Made by a program: the position numbers and the translations under genes. Below are positions 8,982 to 16,601 of a DNA stretch of 55,699 nucleotides, piece by piece. Under the pieces are notes generated by a model that did no database searches, was not told the origin of the DNA, and saw only the letters and a program-made list of their open reading frames with translations. Source of the stretch: Gloeocapsa sp. PCC 73106 (lineage in GTDB: Bacteria; Cyanobacteriota; Cyanobacteriia; Cyanobacteriales; Gloeocapsaceae); the NCBI RefSeq assembly GCF_000332035.1, contig NZ_ALVY01000216.1:1-55699 (forward strand). Direction: 5' to 3'. Numbering within the stretch: the stretch's first letter is position 1; each line of letters starts with the position of its first letter.

Positions 8982-10121
8982 ATGCGTAAAGATCAAGCTT
9001 TTTCTCTGGTTTTAGCCACATTTACCTCTCTAGTTCCCTTTTTGACAATTAATTTATTTACTCCTAATTCAGTACAAGTTACTCTAGCTGCAGAAAGCGA
9101 TCCAGCTACAGCTAAACGTTGGACAGATACGGCTAAATTTATAGCGGGTATGACAGTAGACGCAGATAGTCACTTAGCCCAGTTTCAACAAACTAGCACC
9201 TGGCAAAACCACCAGCAATTTATTGACAACGCTTGGTCTCAATTAGACAGCCAACAACTAACTCAAGTGAGAAAATGGTCTGAAACTGAATTGGGGGCAA
9301 TTAACCAGAGTAATCCAGTACTTTTTTATCCCTTTAGCGGTCCAGATTTTTTATACGCCTATACCTTTTTTCCCCAAGCTAAAGAATATGTGTTAGTGGG
9401 ATTAGAACCGATTGGCTCGATTCCTTCTTTTACTGAGTTATCAGAAGCCGAAAAAGACGCCAAACTGATGGAGATTAGGAACTCCCTCCATGCGATCTTA
9501 CAATGGAGTTTCTTCCGCACTAACGACATGAAAGTGGATATGGCACAACAAGGAGTCTTACCCTATTTGTTTCTCTTTTTGGCGCGCACCAATAATCAGA
9601 TTCTAGATGTGGAGTACGTGGGAGTAGATCAAGATGCAAAAATTCAGAAATACGTTGAAGGAATGGTACCCGGGGTGAGAATTACCTTTATTCCCCAAGG
9701 AGAAACCGATGCTAAAACCCTCTATTACTTCTCTACGGATTTATCTGACGATGGTTTGGCTAAAACTCCCCAGTTTTTAGCATTTATCAAAACCCTAGAG
9801 GCGCCGGTGACCTATTTAAAGGCTGCGTCCTACTTAATGTATTACGATTACTTTTCCCAGATTCGCAATGCGATTTTAGCCCAAAGCCAAGCACTACTAC
9901 AAGATGATTCAGGAATGCCCGTTAAACACTTTAGCGAAACAGACTGGGAATTAACCTTTTATGGTACCTACACCGCGCCAATTCCCTTGTTTGAGAATAT
10001 GTACCAACCGGATTTGAGAGCGATATATCAAAATAATGCCAATATTAAACCTCTGAACTTTGGCGTAGGGTATAAGTTTGGTGTCAATGAATCTAATTTG
10101 ATGTTAGGAATCAAAAAGTGA
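8982..10121 (+). CDS. Conserved secreted protein of unknown function
   Basis: The ATG at 8982 gives 379 residues; a TTG at 8973 abuts the preceding stop codon. The N-terminus is a signal-peptide-like stretch (KDQAFSLVLATFTSLVPFL), followed by a soluble region rich in aromatic residues, for example FYPFSGPDFLYAYTFFP near residue 105. I recognise no catalytic motif. The tight spacing to the APC permease suggests a shared transcript. A periplasmic or extracellular location is inferred. Confidence 0.6.
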   Translation: MRKDQAFSLVLATFTSLVPFLTINLFTPNSVQVTLAAESDPATAKRWTDTAKFIAGMTVDADSHLAQFQQTSTWQNHQQFIDNAWSQLDSQQLTQVRKWSETELGAINQSNPVLFYPFSGPDFLYAYTFFPQAKEYVLVGLEPIGSIPSFTELSEAEKDAKLMEIRNSLHAILQWSFFRTNDMKVDMAQQGVLPYLFLFLARTNNQILDVEYVGVDQDAKIQKYVEGMVPGVRITFIPQGETDAKTLYYFSTDLSDDGLAKTPQFLAFIKTLEAPVTYLKAASYLMYYDYFSQIRNAILAQSQALLQDDSGMPVKHFSETDWELTFYGTYTAPIPLFENMYQPDLRAIYQNNANIKPLNFGVGYKFGVNESNLMLGIKK

Positions 10122-10139
10122 GATTAAAAGTTTAAAATC

Positions 10140-10388
10140 ATGGAAAGAATCATACCTATTAACGAACGCGGTAATTTAACTCTCCCTAAAGACTTAAGAG
10201 TTAAATACGGCTTGGACTCCCCAGGTCAAGTAATTATCGAAGAAAGTCCAGAAGACTTGCTTATTCGTCCTAGTGTTACTTTTTCCCTTGAAATTTACTC
10301 CGATGAGCGAATTAAAGAATTTACTGAATCCAATGAGGAAGATTTAAAAGGCTTTAAATTTGGAAATTCAAGTGAAAGTTTTTCTTGA
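10140..10388 (+). CDS. AbrB/MazE/SpoVT-like antitoxin
   Basis: The 82-residue protein has an N-terminal swapped-hairpin DNA-binding domain (IIPINERGNLTLPKDLRVKYGL, of which ERGNLTLPKDLR is diagnostic) and an acidic C-terminal tail with EIYSDERIKEFTESNEEDL. Such proteins repress their own operon and neutralise a PIN-type RNase toxin encoded directly downstream, often overlapping. Here the downstream toxin frame begins in overlap (GTG at 10372) but breaks off after about six codons, so the antitoxin seems orphaned. Confidence 0.8.
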   Translation: MERIIPINERGNLTLPKDLRVKYGLDSPGQVIIEESPEDLLIRPSVTFSLEIYSDERIKEFTESNEEDLKGFKFGNSSESFS

Positions 10389-10422
10389 GATTACTCTAAT
10401 GGTAATATCGCATAATCCGTAA
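10372..10422 (+). pseudogene. Truncated start of a PIN-domain toxin gene
   Basis: In the +1 frame relative to the antitoxin end, GTG at 10372 opens a frame reading MKVFLE and then ITLMVISHNP before a stop at 10420. PIN toxins partnered with this antitoxin type usually begin MKVFLDANVL or similar. The PIN-like part ends at about 10389, exactly where the minus-strand cassette begins (its stop codon is 10391-10393). I infer that an insertion or deletion replaced the rest of the toxin. Six matching residues are weak evidence alone; the overlap and position are what support it. Confidence 0.45.
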
Positions 10423-10762
10423 AAACTTGATTGCCGTCATGTTCAATAATTTCGCTAACTTCCGTGCTGAAAACAGCTAATTTAGAAAAGAGTAAGTCTT
10501 TCCACTGTCCTGAAAGATTAAGTTGACTGAGTCTGTAATCAGCTTGATTGTCTTTAGTAAAAGTAACGTTAGAGTTTTCTACTTGTGAAGGATTAACGAC
10601 TTTTTGAATACTTTCGATAAGCTGTATGAATTGCTGTTTTTGTTCTGAATTTAAAGGATATTTAAAAATAATTCTATGAGTATGCTTTGTCATTCCTTCA
10701 TCATTTTTTTGTTGATGAGTGGATCGAATTGTCAAGTTGTTCAGTGAGTATTGCTGTTTCAT
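10391..10762 (-). CDS. Unknown protein paired with an ART-like gene
   Basis: This 123-residue soluble protein has no domain I recognise. It is mostly mixed alpha/beta with a Gln/Lys-rich middle (LNSEQKQQFIQLIESIQKVV). Its start codon overlaps the stop of the upstream ART-like gene in an ATGA arrangement (10759-10762), so the two are translationally coupled. By analogy with two-gene toxin cassettes it may be the immunity or antitoxin partner; this is inference. Confidence 0.6.
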   Translation of the reverse strand: MKQQYSLNNLTIRSTHQQKNDEGMTKHTHRIIFKYPLNSEQKQQFIQLIESIQKVVNPSQVENSNVTFTKDNQADYRLSQLNLSGQWKDLLFSKLAVFSTEVSEIIEHDGNQVFTDYAILPLE

Positions 10763-11136
10763 GATTTTTCTTGATAGGGTTTAAACTCTGCTCTGTAATT
10801 TAAAAATTCAAAAGCTCTAAGAGAAAAGCAAACTTGTTCGGCGACAAATTTAACGTTGGCAATTGACTCAATTCTAGCATCTCCTTTTTCTACAAGAAAA
10901 TTAAAGTCTTCAGCAGAGAGTAGCATTTCAATAACTGTACAGCCATCTTCTCCCCCACCTGGAGCTAAAGAAGCGAAAAACCAAGCGACTTCTGGTTTAT
11001 ATGAAGCATACCACCCTACTCCTAATTGTACTGGCTGTTTCTGTAATGCCAATAGACGTTGTGAATTTAAACCATTATTGAGAATGTCTAAAGCACTATA
11101 AACATCCGTACCATGATAAAAACTTACTAATGTCAT
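10759..11136 (-). CDS. ADP-ribosyltransferase-like protein (DUF3990-like)
   Basis: The 125-residue protein has features of PARP/diphtheria-type ADP-ribosyltransferases: FYHGTD with His8-Gly9-Thr10, ALDILNNGL, then LGVGWYASYKPEVAWFFA, which parallels the FG-x-GFY-x-T...A motif of DUF3990. Tyr43 would be the second conserved residue and Glu70 or a later Glu the third. Such domains use NAD to modify proteins or nucleic acids and often act as toxins. It is the first gene of a two-gene minus-strand cassette. Catalytic activity is not proven by sequence. Confidence 0.6.
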   Translation of the reverse strand: MTLVSFYHGTDVYSALDILNNGLNSQRLLALQKQPVQLGVGWYASYKPEVAWFFASLAPGGGEDGCTVIEMLLSAEDFNFLVEKGDARIESIANVKFVAEQVCFSLRAFEFLNYRAEFKPYQEKS

Positions 11137-11162
11137 TCATTCTTCCAATCTGATGGTAACTC

Positions 11163-12008
11163 ATGAAATTCTGGCTATTAATGATACTCCTAATCGCGTC
11201 CCCTGTTGTTATCAACCCCATCATGGCTAATCTTGTAGTTGAAGAACATCATCAGGGTTGGCAAAAAAACCTCCAGGTAGATGATGTTTTTTATGATCTC
11301 TATATACCCTCTCGTTCCTTGGTGGGAACTATACTAGTACTTCCAGGTTGGAATTTTCCCCGCACGAGTTGGGTAGAAAACTCTGAACTAGTTAAATACG
11401 CAGATGAGTACGGTTACGCCTTGATTTTGCCAGAAATGGGTCAAACCATCTACGAAAGCAGTTATTATCCCGAAACAACTATGAAGTGGAACTCGTTACC
11501 CGGTGGAGAGTTTATCAAAACTAGACTGATACCCGAGATGCAAACCAGACATAATTTACTTCAAACAGTACAATATAATACTCTATTGGGTTTATCTACT
11601 GGGGGTAGGGGTGTGACTTTAATCGCTTTAGAAAATCCTCAAATATTTAAAGCGGGCGCCAGTCTGTCGGGAGATTTTAGTCAAGAAAATATGCCCGCAG
11701 ATAACCTGATGAGGGCTGTCTATGGACCAATAGAAGAGTTTGAGGCGCGTTGGAGAGGGCGCGATAATCCTCAAGCTAGGATCAAAGAATGGAGTATACC
11801 GCTATATCTGACCCACGGTAGCGCCGATGAGATTGTCCCAGAATCTCAAAGTCGTTTGTTTTATGATAGTTATCGGGAGTACCACCGAGATACAGGGCTA
11901 GTCGTCTATTACCCAGTAGTTGATGCAGGACACGATTACACTTTCTGGAATTCCCAATTACCCAATATATTTGAGTTTTTTGAAAAGTTTCGCGGTCTAA
12001 TAAATTGA
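11163..12008 (+). CDS. Secreted alpha/beta hydrolase (esterase-like)
   Basis: The 281-residue protein has a signal peptide (FWLLMILLIASPVVI, cut near residue 23). It shows the alpha/beta-hydrolase order: VLPGW oxyanion region, nucleophile elbow GLSTGG, acid in HGSADEIVP and His in DAGHDYTFW. This resembles the esterase D / putative esterase group. It would act in the periplasm or outside the cell on an ester whose identity is unknown. It runs opposite to the neighbouring ART and VapC genes and does not appear to be part of either cassette. Confidence 0.8.
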   Translation: MKFWLLMILLIASPVVINPIMANLVVEEHHQGWQKNLQVDDVFYDLYIPSRSLVGTILVLPGWNFPRTSWVENSELVKYADEYGYALILPEMGQTIYESSYYPETTMKWNSLPGGEFIKTRLIPEMQTRHNLLQTVQYNTLLGLSTGGRGVTLIALENPQIFKAGASLSGDFSQENMPADNLMRAVYGPIEEFEARWRGRDNPQARIKEWSIPLYLTHGSADEIVPESQSRLFYDSYREYHRDTGLVVYYPVVDAGHDYTFWNSQLPNIFEFFEKFRGLIN

Positions 12009-12070
12009 GCCAATTAACCATAGACTTAGGATTATCTCTATTTTGCTTCAGTAGCAAAGTATAAATATTG

Positions 12071-12493
12071 CTAAAGCGTCCAGTCTACAATACTGAGTCC
12101 AGGTACTTGAGCAAAATCTTGCTGGTTACGAGTAACAACTATGGCATTCAGTGACAGGGCAATAGCAGCAATCCGCAAATCTTTTTGCAAACGGTTTTTG
12201 CGTAAGGGAGGATGATCTTTTAATAAAAGTTTGAGACAATCATCGGCCTCTGGTGTGAAGTTTAATATCTCAACTGTTTGAAGATATTTTACAGTGATCC
12301 AAAGTCTTGAGTAAAGAGCGGGCAAATCATTGATTCGTGAGGGATCGTTAATTTTTCCCACCCAACCATTGAACAGTTCTTGTACTGTGATAATTGTGAT
12401 ATCAGCCTGATACTGTTGATCCTTGGCCAGAACTTGAGGATGGTTATAAAGGATCAGTGAAACATGATCGGTATCGAGAATGTATCGAGACAA
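12071..12493 (-). CDS. vapC: PIN-domain RNase toxin, VapC type
   Basis: The 140-residue PIN protein carries the acidic metal-binding set: Asp7 (with Asp9) in ILDTDH, Glu39 in TVQELF, Asp105 in KDLRIAAIA and Asn123/Asp126 in TRNQQDF. PIN toxins cut RNA using Mg or Mn. It sits 11 bases downstream of a small HicB-like gene on the same strand, the usual antitoxin-first order. All expected catalytic acids are present, so it is likely active. Confidence 0.88.
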   Translation of the reverse strand: MSRYILDTDHVSLILYNHPQVLAKDQQYQADITIITVQELFNGWVGKINDPSRINDLPALYSRLWITVKYLQTVEILNFTPEADDCLKLLLKDHPPLRKNRLQKDLRIAAIALSLNAIVVTRNQQDFAQVPGLSIVDWTL

Positions 12494-12504
12494 TCAAGTA
12501 ACCC

Positions 12505-12903
12505 CTATAAGTAGTAAGAGGGATCTACTTCAGAATCATCATCTGATGTCCGTTCAGCACGAATGACTTCCATAATTTCTTGGAAATCGGGATCATCTTT
12601 AAAGACACCGGCAAATTTCATCCATGGGGGTTTTGAAGCAGGAACAGGTACAATCCAGGAAATGGCTTCAATATGTTGGAGTCGTTCTAAAAAAATGGCT
12701 CTGATTTGGGACAGTGCAGTTTCCCTGGTTTCTGCTTCGACTCGACAGCTAGGAAACTCAAAAATTGAGGCAGCTACCTTGCCCGAAGGGAGAGTTTCTA
12801 CTAGGAGAGTCACTTTCAGTTCCGACGGCAATACATTGGGATTGATTACCATTTTTAGCATGTATTCTATAAACGATTTGAGCCTTTTCCCATAGTAACT
12901 CAC
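12505..12903 (-). CDS. Putative antitoxin of the VapC pair (HicB-like)
   Basis: The reading frame is 132 residues; internal ATGs at 12861 and 12852 (MLKMVINP) are equally possible starts and would remove about 15 residues. The core (VTLLVETLPSGKVAASIFEFPSC, of which SGKVAASIFEFPSC is the key part) resembles the HicB partial RNase H fold, and the acidic C-terminus (DDDSEVDPSYYL) is suitable for toxin binding. Placement directly before the PIN gene is the main evidence for an antitoxin role. Confidence 0.65.
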   Translation of the reverse strand: MSYYGKRLKSFIEYMLKMVINPNVLPSELKVTLLVETLPSGKVAASIFEFPSCRVEAETRETALSQIRAIFLERLQHIEAISWIVPVPASKPPWMKFAGVFKDDPDFQEIMEVIRAERTSDDDSEVDPSYYL

Positions 12904-13059
12904 AACCTAACTTAAACTTAAGAGTCTCAGTCACTTTACCTTTGGAGGCGATCGCTGTAAAATAAGCTAGTTAATCAAGAGATAAGATTGAGTGTAGCTG
13001 AATTTGCAGAAGACCTCAAAACTTTGCAAGAATTGGAGGTCTAATGAGTAGTACTCTAA

Positions 13060-14466
13060 CTACATCTGTTCTAGAGTTTTACCCTTAGTTTCTTTGATGA
13101 AAAAGAGTACAAAGAAAATCGAAATAGCCGCGGCGATGGTATATAAACCATAGGCACCACCTAGTCCAATCGATGCTAGTAAGGGTGGGAAACTGGTGGA
13201 AACAATAAAGTTAGCGACCCACTGCATACATGCAGCTACAGATAAAGCAGCGGCCCTAATTTTGTTGTTAAACATTTCTCCCAGGAGTACCCATACCACA
13301 GGTCCCCAGGAAAAACCAAAACAGAACACGTATAAGTTAGCCGCTAATAAAGCGGTTATACCTCCAGCACCAGTTAAAGAGGGTTGACCGTCAACAAGAG
13401 GAGCGTTGCTAAACACTACTGTCAAAGTTCCCAAGGTCAAAGTCATACCAATGGAACCCAGTAGGAGTAAGGGTTTACGTCCAAAGCGGTCGACGGTAGC
13501 GATCGCAATCAAAGTCGTGACGATATTTACCAAACCGGTAATCATCGTAATCAGCAGGGCGTCACCTTCGTCAAAACCAACGGAACGCCACAGCACCGTA
13601 CTGTAGTAAAAGATCACGTTAATACCGACGAATTGCTGCAATACCGATAAGCCGATACCTATCCAAACTATGGGGAGTAAACCATTTCTGCCCATAATGT
13701 CCCTAAAACTGGGCTTGCGCTCCCTAACTAGACTGGCTTTGATATTATTGACTAGCTCGGTTACATCTCCTCCCTCTATTTTGCGCAGAATCGAAGCGGC
13801 TTTGGCCTCTTTTCCTTGAGCTACCAGAAAACGTGGGGATTCGGGAATCATTAAAGCGGCAACAGCGTATAAAACCGCTGGGGGAATTTCCGTCCAAAAC
13901 ATCCAGCGCCAAGCTGTGATATTGAATAACCAGGGGTTTTCTGCCGATCCTGCCAGAAAAGCGATCAAAAAGTTACTCATCAAAGCAATAAAAATCCCAG
14001 TGACGATCGCCAATTGTTGGAGAGAGCCTAATCTTCCCCGTAATCTAGCTGGAGCAACTTCGGCGATATAAGCGGGAGCGATCACACTGGCAAATCCTAC
14101 CCCCACACCGCCTAGGGTGCGCCAAAAGATAAAATCCCAAATTGTGAAGGGAATACCCGAACCTAGAGCGCTCACGGCAAACATAATCGCCGCTATGACC
14201 ATGACCTTAATGCGTCCAAAGCGATCGGCTAAGGGACCGGCAGCTAAAGCTCCTGCGGCTGAGCCTAATAAAGCTAAAGACACCATTAACCCGGTTAACA
14301 ACGGGCCACTTTGAAAATGTAGTTGTAAAGCTTTGACAGCGCCGTTAATTACTGCTGTATCAAAGCCGAAGAGAAAACCACCTAATGCTGCTACACCTGC
14401 GATTAAAAAGATAAACAGCACACTCCCAGCGCGAGGAGATCCTGAATCTGGTGTTGAATCTTCCAT
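13060..14466 (-). CDS. glcP: Glucose/sugar-proton symporter of the MFS sugar porter family
   Basis: Starting at the ATG at 14466 the protein has 468 residues and 12 membrane helices; the frame stays open upstream only because it overlaps glk. Sugar-porter signatures are present: GRIKV and GRKPLLL loops, PESPRFL after helix 6, EVAPARLRGR after helix 4 and KETKGKTLE at the C-terminus. The length is that of the known cyanobacterial glucose transporter GlcP. It lies 20 bases after glucokinase, so import and phosphorylation of glucose are encoded together. Glucose as the substrate is inferred from this context. Confidence 0.88.
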   Translation of the reverse strand: MEDSTPDSGSPRAGSVLFIFLIAGVAALGGFLFGFDTAVINGAVKALQLHFQSGPLLTGLMVSLALLGSAAGALAAGPLADRFGRIKVMVIAAIMFAVSALGSGIPFTIWDFIFWRTLGGVGVGFASVIAPAYIAEVAPARLRGRLGSLQQLAIVTGIFIALMSNFLIAFLAGSAENPWLFNITAWRWMFWTEIPPAVLYAVAALMIPESPRFLVAQGKEAKAASILRKIEGGDVTELVNNIKASLVRERKPSFRDIMGRNGLLPIVWIGIGLSVLQQFVGINVIFYYSTVLWRSVGFDEGDALLITMITGLVNIVTTLIAIATVDRFGRKPLLLLGSIGMTLTLGTLTVVFSNAPLVDGQPSLTGAGGITALLAANLYVFCFGFSWGPVVWVLLGEMFNNKIRAAALSVAACMQWVANFIVSTSFPPLLASIGLGGAYGLYTIAAAISIFFVLFFIKETKGKTLEQM

Positions 14467-14486
14467 GATTTTTAAAAAAGTGTTTA

Positions 14487-15542
14487 CTAATTTTCTAATT
14501 GAAAAGCGCGTAAAGCGGCTCCCATTAGCCCTACCTTGGGGTTGAGCACTACGTATACGGGAAATTTCGCCATCAATGGGCTGAGGCGTCCTTTTTGGTG
14601 AAAAGTTTGCATAAAATGTCCCTGGGTGATCAGGTCTAAATTTTTGCCCGCAATTCCTCCAGCTATATATACACCTCCATAGGGCAACAATTTGAGAGCC
14701 AAATTGCCCGCTTCGCAACCGTAGGCTTCCATAAACAGTTTCATCGTTTGTTCACAGAGATAGTCGCTACCAGAGTGAGCTCCTTGAGATACCGCTGCGG
14801 CTAAATCTACGGTTTTCTCGCTTTTACCTAGTTCAGCTTCCCAGGTTTCATAAATCTTTGCCATCTGCGGCGACTCTAAAGAGGGATTCTGATCTCGTAA
14901 AAACTGGTAAATTGCCGCTATTCCTTGCCCGGAAACGACTCTTTCGATGGAGACTCTTTCTAGTTGAAATTTTTCTTTTATGTAATTGACTAGTTGAAAT
15001 TCCAAGTCAGAGCGAGGCGAAAAGTCTCCGTGAGCTCCTTCACTAGGAAAGACGCGATATTTTTCTTCTCCTAGGGGTATTAAAAATCCTTGTCCTAAAC
15101 CCGTTCCTGCTCCTAATACTGCTATCGGAGCGTTAGCATCACTGGGGGCAGATTGCAGGGTATGGATATCTTCAGTCTCTAAGGTTAAAACCCCATAACC
15201 GATGGCTTGAAAGTCGTTGATTAGTTCAACCTGTTTAATGTCTAATTCTTTTGCTAGGCGATCGCTATTTAATACCCACCTTAAATTCGTTAATTCTGAG
15301 GTGTTATTTATTACTGGTCCTGCAATACCAAAGCAGGCTTTTTCTAGTTTGATTTCTGTGTTTATTGTTGCTAAAAACTTTTTGATCATGGGGACTAGAT
15401 CTGGAAAAGATCTACTTGGATAAGTCTCTTCTCCTATTAAGCTTAATTTGGGACATTTTTTTCCCAGACTAATATCACCCACTTGAACTAATCTCAAGAT
15501 CGTTTTAGTTCCCCCAATATCTCCGGCGAGTACAGTAGTCAT
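14487..15542 (-). CDS. glk: Glucokinase
   Basis: The 351-residue enzyme of the Glk family phosphorylates glucose with ATP. Visible motifs are AGDIGGTKT at the N-terminus, CFGIAGPV, an LNSDRLAKEL and INDFQAIGYG region with the catalytic Asp, VLGAGTGLGQGF and PSEGAHGDF. It is the first gene of a two-gene minus-strand unit with the sugar transporter. Together they would let the cell feed glucose into glycolysis or the pentose phosphate pathway. Confidence 0.93.
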   Translation of the reverse strand: MTTVLAGDIGGTKTILRLVQVGDISLGKKCPKLSLIGEETYPSRSFPDLVPMIKKFLATINTEIKLEKACFGIAGPVINNTSELTNLRWVLNSDRLAKELDIKQVELINDFQAIGYGVLTLETEDIHTLQSAPSDANAPIAVLGAGTGLGQGFLIPLGEEKYRVFPSEGAHGDFSPRSDLEFQLVNYIKEKFQLERVSIERVVSGQGIAAIYQFLRDQNPSLESPQMAKIYETWEAELGKSEKTVDLAAAVSQGAHSGSDYLCEQTMKLFMEAYGCEAGNLALKLLPYGGVYIAGGIAGKNLDLITQGHFMQTFHQKGRLSPLMAKFPVYVVLNPKVGLMGAALRAFQLEN

Positions 15543-15631
15543 TTTTTTTGCGTTGTTTGTAGTTAAGTTTACATTGTTTATTCTTTTCCCATTTTAGAAT
15601 TCTTTTGCGTCAGAAAAATTAATAAAATTTA

Positions 15632-15660
15632 GAAAAAACTGACCTTGGAGATCGGTCAGT
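15632..15660 (-). terminator. Intrinsic terminator of psaK
   Basis: The stem ACTGACC / GGTCAGT (15638-15644, 15654-15660) has a 9-base loop. Read on the minus strand it is followed directly by six T residues. It lies 16 bases past the psaK stop codon. Confidence 0.85.
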
Positions 15661-15676
15661 ATGATATTATCTAAAT

Positions 15677-15931
15677 TTAAAGGACACCCGCGTTAGATAG
15701 TCCTAAAATCATTCCAGCACCTAGGATATGACCAAGGCTAGCGGTAGCCAATAACTCAGGAATCCCAAAATTACGCCACAGTCCGGGTTTATTGACGGGA
15801 AGATCCGGACCAACACCAGGACTCTTGATGGCAAAACGACCAACAGCGATCGCAAATAAATTAGCTAAAATCATCACTAGAGCTACAGAAAAGCTCCAAG
15901 TTGACGTCTGAGGAATAGCGGCAAGAATCAT
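15677..15931 (-). CDS. psaK: Photosystem I reaction centre subunit PsaK
   Basis: The 84-residue protein has two membrane helices (about residues 15-35 and 60-80) joined by a loop with RFAIKSPGVGPDLPV. This matches the PsaK/PsaG family, which binds chlorophyll and carotene at the edge of the photosystem I core in the thylakoid. A short N-terminal stretch before TSTWSFSVAL may be processed. It is a single gene with its own terminator and a possible TATAAT box upstream. Confidence 0.95.
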   Translation of the reverse strand: MILAAIPQTSTWSFSVALVMILANLFAIAVGRFAIKSPGVGPDLPVNKPGLWRNFGIPELLATASLGHILGAGMILGLSNAGVL

Positions 15932-15967
15932 GTTTTTTTATTACTAAAATTTTTCTGAATGTCAAAT

Positions 15968-15973
15968 ATTATA
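15968..15973 (-). promoter_or_regulatory. Possible -10 box of psaK
   Basis: A perfect TATAAT on the minus strand lies 36 bases upstream of the psaK start, giving a leader of about 30 bases. No good -35 hexamer is 17 bases upstream, and the region is AT-rich, so the call is tentative. Confidence 0.4.
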
Positions 15974-16043
15974 AAAATTCATAGTGACTTAAACTTGGTT
16001 TTGTTTTATTATTTAACATAATTAAACTTAATAAATATCTTGT

Positions 16044-16574
16044 ATGACTAAGCGATCGCTAATTCATCCAACTCTAAAAACAGTCTTGAGTAGTCTAGAA
16101 CTAGAAATAGAAGCGGAGATTAACAGATATCAACATCACAAAAACCAGCCTCTGGTTCCACATCCGAAAGAACCCAATCAACTAGAAGGGTGGTCAAATT
16201 CGGTGATGACTGCAGCTAGAGAAATACCAGTGATATCGGTGACAACAGTCTCTGATTCTCCTCTGTTAGGGGTATTTAAAAAACCACTGGGGTTAGCTTC
16301 AGTGGTGTTGACGGCGATCGCCAGTGGTTTATTGGGTACAAGTCTCTCCCAACCCGTTCAATTACAAAAGACTGTCTCTGGTATCCCTTTAGTAGAAGGT
16401 CTCAATCTAGCTGAAGCAGAAATAGAATTAAATCTACAAACTATCAGTACTCTGATAAACACCGATTCCCAAGTAGCTAGTCAAACTACTAACTCCCAAC
16501 CTATCCAGGATAATAGAATACAGCAGCCGTCACTACTTAACTCTTTAATAGATTCCTCAGAAAGACTAAAATAA
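16044..16574 (+). CDS. Single-helix membrane protein of unknown function
   Basis: The 176-residue protein has a cytoplasmic-looking N-terminus (ELEIEAEINRYQHHK), one membrane helix near residues 82-104 (GLASVVLTAIASGLLGTSL) and a polar, Gln/Ser/Asn-rich tail. I recognise no family. It precedes a PspA-like gene by only a few bases and probably shares its transcript, which hints at a membrane-maintenance role. Confidence 0.65.
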   Translation: MTKRSLIHPTLKTVLSSLELEIEAEINRYQHHKNQPLVPHPKEPNQLEGWSNSVMTAAREIPVISVTTVSDSPLLGVFKKPLGLASVVLTAIASGLLGTSLSQPVQLQKTVSGIPLVEGLNLAEAEIELNLQTISTLINTDSQVASQTTNSQPIQDNRIQQPSLLNSLIDSSERLK

Positions 16575-16601
16575 GTATTGAGTAAAAAGTTGGGGGCTGT
16601 T

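Noticed and set aside
12563-12895. 110-codon plus-strand frame opposite the HicB-like antitoxin
   Set aside because: It is antisense to a better supported gene and shows no domain.
12960-13021. Short protein-like frame ending SVAEFAEDLKTLQELEV
   Set aside because: No start codon and only about 20 codons; perhaps a relic, but not supportable as a gene.
14467-14718. 84-codon N-terminal extension of the glucose transporter
   Set aside because: It overlaps the end of glk in another frame; the ATG at 14466 gives the family length and first helix.
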